From Platerodrilus igneus (taxonomy: Eukaryota > Arthropoda > Insecta > Coleoptera > Lycidae): a stretch of DNA of 64,000 bases. The stretch lies in NCBI GenBank assembly GCA_036346225.1, contig JARFIW010000942.1, forward strand, positions 3,059,001 to 3,123,000, written 5' to 3'. Positions 42,418-51,390 of this stretch are shown in pieces. Both the position numbers and the translations under genes were made by a program. Below the pieces are notes generated by a model. It was given only the letters and a program-made list of their open reading frames with translations, was not told the origin of the DNA and did no database searches. Numbering within the stretch: position 1 is the first letter of the stretch; each line of letters starts with the position of its first letter.

Positions 42418-43370
42418 TCAGCAATTCATTTGACTTTTTTTCGAATCTTACTTGAATATCTTTATCTTTTAGTTTCTGTAGGTCCAAGTGCCTTTTTCCG
42501 TTCCTTTTTTTCAGATTTTTAAATTTAAGTGCGGCCTTCATAATTACGATGTTGTGGTCAGTATCTATATCTGCTTCTGGGTAGCTTCTACAGTCTTTTA
42601 CTTGATTCCTAAACCGTTGTCCAACAAGAATGTAATCTATTTGATATCGTCCTATATCTCCTGGCATCTTCCACGTATATCGTCTTCTAGCATGATGTTG
42701 AAATAATGTGTTTGTGATGATTAAATTGTTCTTGTCGCAAAATTTTAGTATCCAATTTCCCCTGTTGATTCTCGTGCCTAAACCAAAGAAACCTACTACA
42801 GTTCCTTCCCTACCCTCACCTATCACTGCATTAAAATCCCCCGTAATTATTAAATTTTCATGTCCTTTTACGTATCTTAATATGTCTTCGATATCTTTGT
42901 GGATGGCTTCTACCTCTTCGTCACTGTAGCTAGAGGTGGGCATGTATACTTGTATTATTACTGTGTTTACCGGTTTAGATTCTAATCTAACCATGAGTAG
43001 TCTTTCGTTCTTTGTAAGTAATTTTCTACACAGTATCCTATCTTTTTCCGCATAACTATCCCCACACCCAAATTTCCGTCCTCTGCTCCTGTATGAATTA
43101 CCCTGAAGTCTCCACTCCAAAATCCCCGCCTCTGGCCACCGAACTTCGCTGATCCCTACTATGTCTAGTGATAACCTATTCATTTCGATTTTTAGGTTCT
43201 CTAGCTTACCTACTTGCTTCGTACTTCTAACATTCCACGTTCCGACTCGCAGAATGTTCCCAACTCTTATTTTTAACTTTCTGATCGCATCCTCCGAAAT
43301 AGTCCCCTCCCGGAGATCCGAATGGGGACTATTTTAACTCGGAATCTTTTACCCCAGAGAATGCCATCAT
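42395..43370 (-). pseudogene. RTE endonuclease, copy C
   Basis: The open frame 43183-42395 has MNRLSLDIVGISEVRWPEAG, VNTVIIQVYMPTSSYSDEE, LIITGDFNAVIGEG, RRRYTWKMPGDIGRYQIDYI and YPEADIDTDHNIVIMKAALK. The E-V-R-W, G-D-F-N and T-D-H-N motifs of apurinic-like endonucleases are present. The N-terminal part, equivalent to the start at 6808 in copy A (MMAFSGVKDS), lies upstream to about 43370 in shifted frames. It would nick the chromosome to prime insertion. Confidence 0.83.
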
Positions 43371-43598
43371 TTTATTATAATTTAGGTATGCTGTGTACTT
43401 GGGAGGTTAATGTGGTGGTTTCCCGTTGCCTTCCACATCGCGGTAGTGTGTCTTAGACTGCCATACCGACCCCTATGGTCTCTGCCAATCTAAGTACCGA
43501 AAGAGCCGCTGCCCTCTTTCGGGGACCTGTTTTAGTCTGGTTCCTCACTAACGACCCTACTACTTTGGTTGGACCTGTAGTTTGGCTCTTTAGCTCAT

Positions 43599-45299
43599 TA
43601 GAACACGCAAGCCATTTCACCTGTTCTAGTAATCCAGAACTTCGGCAAGGTGCAGGTCCATTCGAAATGGTTGGTTGATATAACTATAAATACAACCTTT
43701 ATAAAAATATAAGATACTTTTTTAAAAGCCACAAGAAACTTATAGAGACCGCAGGTTCCTCACCTATAAGACAAAAATAGACTTTTTATTTTATTTTTAT
43801 CAATAAATAATCTCATTTCTTCTGGGTAGACAAATTGTCCACATGTGTGTATGTAAACATATTTATATAGTCTATTCTAACTTTCATAGTAGAAAAATCG
43901 TAAGTAATACTCTCAGAATTTGTATTATTTGTATTTCCTTGTTCTATGGGCAAAACTTTTTTTTATTAAACTTTTTATTAGTCTGTTGCCTAAAAAATTA
44001 AAACAGATCTGAATCACAAAAACACATCACTCCACCTTATAATTTGTAGATTGTGAAAAAATCTTCGCCTCCACTCTTGGATGCAAGTGAAACTTTATCC
44101 TTTTTTACTTGTTCGCGGCTAAGTCTGGGAATTACCCCAAGGGTGAGCAATAGGAATGGGCGTGGGTATGGTATAAACTCAACAATAAGCTAACATAAAA
44201 AAAGGGAAATTGAGCGCCACTGTATCTATATGGACAGCACTAGAAATTCAATACTCCTATGAGAAGATACAGAAACTTATTTGATTTAAGCACCATAAAC
44301 AAACTTACAACTTAATGAACTAACACATCTGGATACCTCTGGAACATACTTACAACCTCTTCAGTCTCGATGATCCTGAAAGAAAAAGTACATAACAAAT
44401 TTTCTATTAAAAAGACACTGTTTGTGCTTTTTAATAAAAAAGCATACTAATAATTATGAGTGGATAATCTTGAGATTACCACACCAAAGGTATTTGAATT
44501 AAAAATGGATATCTAGAATAAATCAATTGTAACATATCTGTTTTTAAATTACTTCAGCATTCGTCTAATTTCATTATTCAAAAAATTTATTTTCTCCATT
44601 ATATTCTTATTAAAATTAATTGTGCATGGAATAAAAAACTTGAGTCCAAAAATGTAATTTAATATAGTTTTCCTCTTTTCGTTTTTTTAAAATATGGTTA
44701 CAAATACAAAATAATAAAATTGAATTCTGGTTTTTCTTATAAATCTATCTTGACATAACAAGACCTTACTTTTAATAATATTTCAAAACAAGATTTCTGA
44801 TACCGAATGGACAGATCTGTGTATATGTATATGTATATGTATATCACATCAATTTAGTTCATTTCTTTATAGAAAATTTAAATCACATGTAGTTAATTTG
44901 AGTAAATAAAATTTCAAACTTATTCAGATATAGAAATGATTAATGACATTAAAGATTAGACATCTGTAATGAATTTTTTAAAAAACAGGAAGTGGACTTT
45001 AGAATCACAATACTTTAAACACATGTATATTCCGCGTGTCTTACAAAATTACCTTATTTGTACTGCCTAACAATCATATTTCACGTTATTATTCGTGCAC
45101 AAAATTTAGCATGATTAAGCAATTCTTTATTAAATTTATGTGAACACTTTTAAAAGTCTGGCAAATATAAGAACTGAAAGTTTTAATACCTGTGCTTAAT
45201 GAAGACGTTACCTCTTGCTATCGAACTGCGATGCACATTTTCCGGATCCTGCTTACAAATGAAATGAAAACCCAACTTTGTATTTAAAGATGAATTACC
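43599..45299. other. No recognised feature
   Basis: 1.7 kb of AT-rich DNA. It holds a short (TATATG)n run at about 44819-44843. No coding frame or known repeat seen. Confidence 0.35.
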
Positions 45300-45339
45300 A
45301 TTTCAAATCGAACTAGTAATTGAAAACCACTAAAAGAAC

Positions 45340-45412
45340 GGCTACAGCAGGACTTGAACCTGCAACCTCTGATTTTCCGGATCAGCGCTCTAACCAATTG
45401 AGCTATCTAGCC
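45340..45412 (-). tRNA. tRNA-like sequence, left arm (probable pseudogene)
   Basis: 73 nt that fold as a cloverleaf. The acceptor arm is GGCTAGA/TGTAGCC (one mismatch), the D arm GCTC/GAGC, the anticodon arm CTGAT/ATCAG with loop CCGGAAA, the variable loop is 5 nt, and the T arm is GCAGG/CCTGC with loop TTCAAGT. The would-be anticodon is GGA (serine), but serine tRNAs have a long variable arm, which this lacks. Position 33 is C instead of the near-universal U. It is therefore more likely a tRNA-derived pseudogene or mobile-element head than a working tRNA. Boxes A and B for RNA polymerase III are recognisable. Confidence 0.6.
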
Positions 45413-45535
45413 TAATTGTTTAGATGATGTTATACTTAATACTACTGAAGATTTGGCTTTTGTTAACGATTTTCAATTACGTCTTGCAAGAGCCAAGCTT
45501 CAGTAGTATTAAGTATAACATCATCTAAACAATTA

Positions 45536-45607
45536 GGCTAGATAGCTCAATTGATTAGAGCGCTGATCCGAAAATTAGAGGTTGCAGGTTCAAGTCCTGC
45601 TGTAGCG
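45536..45607 (+). tRNA. tRNA-like sequence, right arm (pseudogene)
   Basis: Inverted copy of 45340-45412 with one base missing in the anticodon loop (CCGAAAA region). It has a T-for-C change in the anticodon stem (ATTAG instead of ATCAG) and an acceptor end TGTAGCG that pairs less well. The decay is greater than in the left copy. Confidence 0.6.
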
Positions 45608-45675
45608 TTCTTTAGTGGTTTTCAATTACTAGTTCGATTTGAAATAATTGCATTCAAATGTGGATTATTCTTCTC

Positions 45676-45679
<4 letters not shown>

Positions 45680-45722
<43 letters not shown>
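45680..45722. repeat. (TA)n microsatellite
   Basis: Uninterrupted AT/TA run just right of the palindrome. The flanks do not match the 2.1-kb (TA)n-bounded elements. Confidence 0.85.
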
Positions 45723-45726
<4 letters not shown>

Positions 45727-46301
45727 TAAATATATCTTTAATACGTCAAAAATAGTCATACAAATTTTGGTTGTAATTGAATTTGGCACATAGCAACTTT
45801 GATCTTATTAGAAAATTTGGCATATACAAAAGTAGAGTATCAATTTTAGTAGTAAAACAAAAGAGTGCACTTTGGTTGGACTTAGCACATCTACTTATAA
45901 CGGAACCCACTATAAGTAATTTTAACACCCTGAGATTAAGAGCTTAAATAGTCGAGGCATTGCAATAAATAATTAATTAAAGAACCAACCAAACGGTGCA
46001 AGTACGGGGCGTGCATTAGGTGTGCACATTTAAAAAATTTATAAAAAAAAATAATAGTAAAACGAAAAGTAGAGGGTAGAATATAGGTGGAACACTCAAA
46101 GTAGGGCGGTTTAATATATGTTTAAACCCAAAAGTAGGGCGGTATATAATATATGTGGCAAACCCAACGTGGGGCTGAAAAAAAGGCTAGATTGAGTAGA
46201 AATTAGACAGAAATAGTAGTAGGACACGGGAGCCTGAGATTAGGTGGGGCCCGTAGTTAGATATTTTCAGGCATACGAGTTCAAAAAGACAGGCTGCAGA
46301 G

Positions 46302-47699
46302 ATGACGGACCCAGCAATGAAACGGATTACGAGATCGGGACTGATATACGGAATTGAAGCAGAAATCACGACACTAAACGATGAAATTAGGACGCAAAAC
46401 ATAGAGTTAGATACAGGGGGAGACATCCAGGAGGCGGAGGCAAGGCAGACAGACCCGGAGGTGACAAACATGGACACGGACCAGCCGACGGCACCAGAGG
46501 TAAGGGTAGCAGAAACCGACGCAACCCAGGACATCATGAGATTTCTGATAAGCATGCAAACAAATTTAACGAACAAATTTGAAACTTCAAACACGGAGCT
46601 GAAGACGGACTTAACAAATTTAACGAACAAATTTGAAACATCACACACTGAACAAAAAGAGGCAAATACGCTTTTGAATAATAAAATAACGATTTTAACA
46701 AACCGAATTGAAGATTCACACACTGAGTTAACCAATAAAATTGTAGATTCACACATCGAACTGAGAAACGAGTTTAGGACGGCACACGCGGAACTGACGG
46801 CCAAATTGAATAATACACAGGACTATCTACTCACGCAAATACAAAACGTAAAGGACGACATAAGGACTGAGGTACACGAAAAGATTGACAGAATAGATGA
46901 TAAATTAGATAACACGCGGGTACAGATTCAGGGAGACTTGAGCGCGACAAAAACGGACCTACGGACTGAAATCAAGACACGCGTAGAGACAGTTGAGGAG
47001 ACAATGGTCAGTGGTTTTACGACGTTACATTCCGAAATTCAAACGTGCGACCAAAGACATTTGACAAACTACAGAAATTTAGGACAAACCTTAGAGACGA
47101 TACAGACCGAAAATTTGAACACTAAGACACAACTGGACGACAAAGTCACTGTAGTAGAAAACCGGGTAGGACATGACGTAAGACAAATACATGAAAAATT
47201 GGACGACCTAGAACGACGGCGCATTGGACTGGACTACGGACAGCACATCAAATTGAACCGGGACGCGCTACCTAAATTTGAAGGACGGAGGACAGAACAG
47301 CCGATGGGATTTCTAGACAGACTGGACGAGATCGTCGAATCGGAAAATGAAAGGACTAAGTTACAGATAGTAGGGGCGACATTGACAGGGAACGCGGAAA
47401 AGTGGCACAACATCATACGCCGACAGTACGACACCTACGCGGAATTTCGACGACTATTTATGGAACAGTTCTGGAGCAACACGCACCAGACGGACATACG
47501 TACAAATTTGATTACGGGACACTACAGTCGGACACACGGGACTCGCGAAGAATATGCAATAGACAAATTCAACCAGGCACAGCACTTGACACCAAAGTTG
47601 GGCGAGGACGACATCGTACTACTACTTGCGGGCCACATGGAGCCGGAAGTGACAAAGATGGTTGTGGTCAATAATGTTAAAACACTGCAGGAATTTTAA
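46302..47699 (+). CDS. Gypsy gag with a long coiled-coil N-terminus
   Basis: 465 codons from ATG at 46302 (MTDPAMKRITRSGLIYG). Residues about 70-320 form a repetitive coiled coil with TNLTNKFETSNTELKTDLTN-like units (NKFETS twice, then EDSHTELTNKI, VDSHIELRNEF). The capsid follows: LPKFEGRRTEQPMGFLDRLD, IVGATLTGNAEKWHNIIRRQ, YAEFRRLFMEQFWS and REEYAIDKFNQAQHL, the W-x-x-F...F-W pattern of gypsy capsids. The natural C-terminus (SVMRNFDLATALEAK) is in the next ORF: a single-base indel near 47697 ends this frame at TAA. Gag builds the intracellular particle, and the coiled coil probably aids assembly. Confidence 0.82.
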   Translation: MTDPAMKRITRSGLIYGIEAEITTLNDEIRTQNIELDTGGDIQEAEARQTDPEVTNMDTDQPTAPEVRVAETDATQDIMRFLISMQTNLTNKFETSNTELKTDLTNLTNKFETSHTEQKEANTLLNNKITILTNRIEDSHTELTNKIVDSHIELRNEFRTAHAELTAKLNNTQDYLLTQIQNVKDDIRTEVHEKIDRIDDKLDNTRVQIQGDLSATKTDLRTEIKTRVETVEETMVSGFTTLHSEIQTCDQRHLTNYRNLGQTLETIQTENLNTKTQLDDKVTVVENRVGHDVRQIHEKLDDLERRRIGLDYGQHIKLNRDALPKFEGRRTEQPMGFLDRLDEIVESENERTKLQIVGATLTGNAEKWHNIIRRQYDTYAEFRRLFMEQFWSNTHQTDIRTNLITGHYSRTHGTREEYAIDKFNQAQHLTPKLGEDDIVLLLAGHMEPEVTKMVVVNNVKTLQEF

Positions 47700-49159
47700 G
47701 CGTTATGAGAAATTTCGATTTGGCAACGGCACTGGAGGCAAAAACACGGACTAGTTATTGGGATCAAAACCGGGGTTATAGGGATGACAACCGACGACAT
47801 ATGTACCACGAACAGCGACCCAACCATAGACAGGACAATTTCCATCACGAACATCGACCCAGCTACCGACAGGACTATTTTAACCACGGACCCCGAAATC
47901 ACTGGGGACACGACGGAAACAGGAGACCATACTACAATAGGGAACACCGGGAGAACGACATACAAAGACAAAACAGGTACCAGCGCGACGACAACGCGGA
48001 TGACGGTCGAAATACAGGGGGCGGTACGCAGAACGGATACAGCCGGACGGACAGGGACGCGAATGTCCACCACATAACGACCAGCGCAAGGACTCAGGAC
48101 ACGGATCAAATTGAAGTGGTGCAGATACACGAGGCACCCGCAGAAAAAAAAAACGCAAAATTTTGGAAGAATGAATGTATAGGATTAAAGGTCGACGTGG
48201 TTTATAGTTTAAAAGACTTGTTGTTAAATAATTATAATTTGAATAAAAAGAACCTTTTGTTCATTAATATTAGTTTAAATGAGTGTTTATATGTTGCTTT
48301 AGTTGATAGTGGTTCACAGTTGTCGCTGGTTGATGAGAAGGTGGTGATAAAACATGCTGACTTTTTAAAAGGTAGAATAGAAGCGATTGATGGGGTTAAT
48401 TTATGGTCGGCTATGAATAAAAAGTTAACAACGATTTATAGGATCATCCGTGTACCGATATTTGTAGGGGATAAAAATGCAGGAGAGGCAGAATTTTTAA
48501 TTACAAAGGGGTTGCATATAGATTTTATATTAGGAATGGATTTTATAGAGGATTTAGGAGTGAATATAGATGGTAAGGATAGGTCGATTCGAATTTTTGA
48601 TAAAGATAAGTTATGGATGGTGTCTACGGTTAGTGAGGAATATAGGAATGGAGATAATATAGATAAGTCGGGATTAGGAATGAATAGGACAAGTGATTAT
48701 AGACAGGTTAAAGTACGATTATGTAATATGTTTGTGAGATTAATTAAGGATGAACAGATTGGAAAAGTGAGTAGTGAGATAAAGGCGAAGCTAGAAGAAT
48801 TATTTAATAAATATGTAGGGTTATTTAATGAAGAGCCAAGATTGGCGAGGCGATATATGCATAAGTTAGAGGTCACGGAAGACAACGGGTTTAATACAAA
48901 GGTGTATCCAATTCCGTTTGCTATTAGAAATAGGGTTAAAGCCGAGATTAACAAGATGTTACGAGATGGAATAATAGAACCAGCGAAAACTCAATATGTG
49001 AACCCGGTAGTTATTGTTCCTAAACCAAATAAAAGGGATATAAGGATTTGGTTGGATGCGAGAAAGTTGAATTCGATTACGAAACCGCAGTATGAACAAC
49101 CGCAGGGGTTGGATAATTTGTTGTACAAAGTGTACGAGATGAAGTTTTCAGTAAATTAG
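47700..49159 (+). pseudogene. Gypsy nucleocapsid-like region, protease and RT N-terminus
   Basis: 484 codons from 47705. Residues 1-145 finish gag with a Arg/His/Asp/Tyr-rich stretch of imperfect repeats (HEQRPNHRQDNF, HEHRPSYRQDYF), a basic nucleic-acid-binding region in place of CCHC knuckles. The retropepsin follows with YVALVDSGSQLSLVDEK (D-S-G) and FILGMDFIEDLGVNIDG. RT begins with YMHKLEVTEDNGFNTKVYPI, IIEPAKTQYVNPVVIVPKPN and RDIRIWLDARKLNSI. The frame ends at a frameshift near 49155, just before the first catalytic Asp (the FSKLDLK-type motif, seen only in a shifted frame). Confidence 0.82.
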
Positions 49160-50150
49160 ACTTAAAAATTCATTTTGGTTAATTCCGTTGCATGAAGACA
49201 GTAAGAAGTTTACAGGGTTTAGTATTGAAGGAGAGATTTACATGTTTTCTGTAGTTCCGTTTGGGTTAAGTAGTTCTTCCGCAGCACTTGTAAGAGCCAT
49301 GCAGAAGCTGTTTAACGAGTATGAATGTTTCTGTTCGCACTATGTGGATGATTTGTTGATTTTTCAAGGAACGAACAAGAACACCTGGAGCATTTAGAAA
49401 AGGTGATCCAGAGGCTGGACGAAGGGGTTTGAAGTTGAACGTGGAGAAATGCGAGTTGTTCAAGAACAAAGTTACATATTTAGGGTTTGAAATCAGTGAG
49501 AATGGGATGAAAATTTGTAATAAAAGGTTGGACGAGTTGGAAAAGATTGCTCAACCAAAGAACGTGAGAGGATTACGAGGGTTTTTAAGGGTTCTAAATT
49601 ATTATAAACGGTTTATACCGCGATATTCCGAGTTGTGTGTGCCGTTGGTGAGTTTATTGAAGAAAATGAAAGATGGAAATGGACTGCTGATCGAGAGAAG
49701 GCGTTCCAGGATTTAAAAGTGCATTTTATAAAGAGTTGTCATTAAAATATCCAAATTTCAAAGACGAATTTATTTTAAGAACGGATGCGTCGAAATATGC
49801 GATAGGGGCTGAGTTGGTGCAGATCCAGGATGGAGCTGAGGTACCAATTGTATTCATTTCGAGGGTATTAAAGACTGCGAAACCAGATATGCGACGGCAG
49901 AGAAGGAAATGTTGGCTATAGTATATGCAGTGAAAAAGTTGCGTTTTATCTGCTAGGTAACAAATTTTAATAGAATCCGACAACACGGTGGTAACATTTA
50001 TGAAGAAAAGGAGTTTCTAAACAGCAGGTTGTACAGATGGGCGTTAGTATTACAGGAATACGATTTTGAAATCAAGCACAAACCAGGCAAGGAGAATGTG
50101 ACGGCGGATTTTCTAAGCAGACCGCAGGTGGAAAAAATAAAGACGTGAAG
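49160..50150 (+). pseudogene. Gypsy RT palm and RNase H (multiple frameshifts)
   Basis: Pieces at 49188-49397, 49429-49716 and 49736-49921 carry EDSKKFTGFSIEGEIYMFSV, VPFGLSSSSAALVRAMQKLF, HYVDDLLIFQG (catalytic Y-V-D-D), LNVEKCELFKNKVTYLGFEI, GLRGFLRVLNYYKRFIPRYS and the RNase H start FILRTDASKYAIGAELVQ. Up to about 50130 the sequence still shows YDFEIKHKPGKENVTADFLS in another frame, the closing motif of RNase H. Active-site residues persist, but at least four frameshifts make it non-functional. Confidence 0.8.
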
Positions 50151-51390
50151 GATTGTTTAGTTGCTTTGCAGGAGTTCAGGGATGTTGGTCGGTGGACAAA
50201 TGCCAAGCTTATGGAAACGCAAAGGCACAGTGAGGTGAGCTCGATCCGCGAGAGATTAACAAGCGAAAATGTGGAGGAGTACCGTGGATTTACCATCGTA
50301 GGGCAGTTCGTGGTAAAAGGATAGGTGAGGCAGAGCTAGTAGTGGTATCCAGAGACGCGGCTGTGGAAATTATAGATGAAATTCATTTAAATTTTGGACA
50401 TATAGGTATAAGAAAAACATTTTTGGTATTCAGGAGGCGTTTTATGCACGGAACGATATCACAGTGGTTAAGGAAAGGATTAATCGTTGCAAAATTTGTA
50501 TCTTAGGGAAAGACAAGAACGTGGTGTTGCAGAATGTACCGATGAGTGTGAGCGTGAGCGAACCATTGGAATTGGTAGCTATTGATTACTTAAGCAACCT
50601 GATTACGAGTGAACAGGGTATCGGCACATATTAGTAATGGTGGACGTTTTTCAAAATTTGTTAAATTATTTCCGGCGAGGCGAAGCAACACGGTGCATGC
50701 TTTACAGTCGATTAAAGAATTTGGAAGCCAGGTAGGAGAATGGAAAGGATTTTGGTAGACAACGCAACTTATTTTAACAACCAAAGATTTAGGAACGGGT
50801 TAAATCGAGCGCACATTAAGGTGTCATTTAGCAGTATACGGCATCCGAAAGCAAATCCATGCGAACGATATATACGGGAGGTAATAAAATATCTACGGTT
50901 AGCAACGCAAGAGCACCATAATAGATGGGTTAGATATCTGCCGCAGATTGAAAATTTCATGAATTGTGTACCGAGTTCAGTTACAAAACGTGTCCGATAA
51001 CATTGATTTGGAGGATTATACCAGCTAGGCCATGGAGGGAAGAAGTCGAGGTACAAGACATCACAGAGTTGTTGGGCAGTGTTAGACGTAGGATCGAAAG
51101 GATGCAGCGTAGGGATATCGAGCGAAGGTGTAGCAGGATCAAAAAAAGGACAATTTTTGAAATAGGAGATATGGTGGTTGTGAAAAGGTTAAGAGTTTCG
51201 AACCGCGACAGGAACATTTGCGCGAAGTTGTTGTTTCCTTATGAAGGGCCGTACAAGATTACGCGTATTTTGCGGAAGGAAATACATTTGAATTAGCAAC
51301 TATGACGGGGAATATCGTGGGCGTTTTCACTTGGAAAATCTATTCCCATATAAGGTTGTACAGGAAGAGGGTTTAGTAGAATAGTTGTTA
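50151..51390 (+). pseudogene. Gypsy integrase (frameshifted)
   Basis: The zinc-binding part lies near 50340-50520, where EIHLNFGHIGIRKTF (H-x-G-H-x-G) and a C-x-x-C (CKIC) are readable. The core follows: ELVAIDYLSNL near 50570 (first Asp) and the frame 50740-51000 with MERILVDNATYFNNQRFRNG (second Asp) and PKANPCERYIREVIKYLRLA (third residue, Glu). The C-terminal chromo-like region at 50964-51296 has IFEIGDMVVVKRLRV and LLFPYEGPYKITRI. Together these show a D,D-35-E integrase split by small indels. It inserts the DNA copy into the genome. Confidence 0.78.

Larger units (their letters stand above)
38395..43598 (-). mobile_element. RTE-type LINE, copy C, nearly full length, with a nested insertion
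   Basis: The least damaged copy of the family. It runs on the minus strand from the 5' end at 43598 (same end as copy A, ...GGCTCTTTAGCTC) to the (ATG)n tail at about 38395. The 3' region carries the same duplicated ORF-end modules as copies A and B. It is interrupted at 39152-40152 by a separate 1-kb insertion. Without that it would be about 4.2 kb, the length of copy A. The coding region needs only two frame changes to be continuous. The flanks show no convincing target duplication. Confidence 0.88.
45300..45646. repeat. Large inverted repeat containing two tRNA-like sequences
   Basis: Left arm about 45300-45463, right arm about 45484-45646, with a spacer of only about 20 bp. The arms match almost continuously: outer 'ttcaaatcgaactagtaattgaaaaccac', the tRNA-like 72-mer, and inner 'aattgtttagatgatgttat'. 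The arms differ by a few substitutions. As RNA or single-stranded DNA this would form a hairpin of about 160 bp. It resembles a fold-back element or an inverted duplication made during replication. Confidence 0.85.
46155..51390 (+). mobile_element. Ty3/gypsy (Osvaldo-like) LTR retrotransposon, internal region
   Basis: A plus-strand element with leader, gag, protease, RT, RNase H and integrase in gypsy order over about 5.2 kb. The leader TGGCAAACCCAACGTGGGGC (46155-46174) fits a primer-binding site followed by the 'CCAACGTGGGG' seen in many gypsy elements. pol is broken by frameshifts at several points. LTRs are not identified: I could not find a matching pair in 45725-46154 and 51391-51750. 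A related, more decayed copy of the leader and gag lies at 54520-55300. Base composition shifts sharply inside pol near 48170. Confidence 0.85.

Noticed and set aside
41825..42433. A 202-codon plus-strand frame
   Set aside because: It is the antisense shadow of the RTE linker and endonuclease; the minus strand has the conserved motifs.
45340..45607. Two functional serine tRNA genes
   Set aside because: No long variable arm, no U33, mismatched acceptor stem, and inverted duplication of flanking DNA; called tRNA-like instead.
46187..46804. A 205-codon minus-strand frame with many Ser, Val and Phe residues
   Set aside because: Antisense to the repetitive coiled coil of gypsy gag. Low-complexity mirror of the real coding strand.
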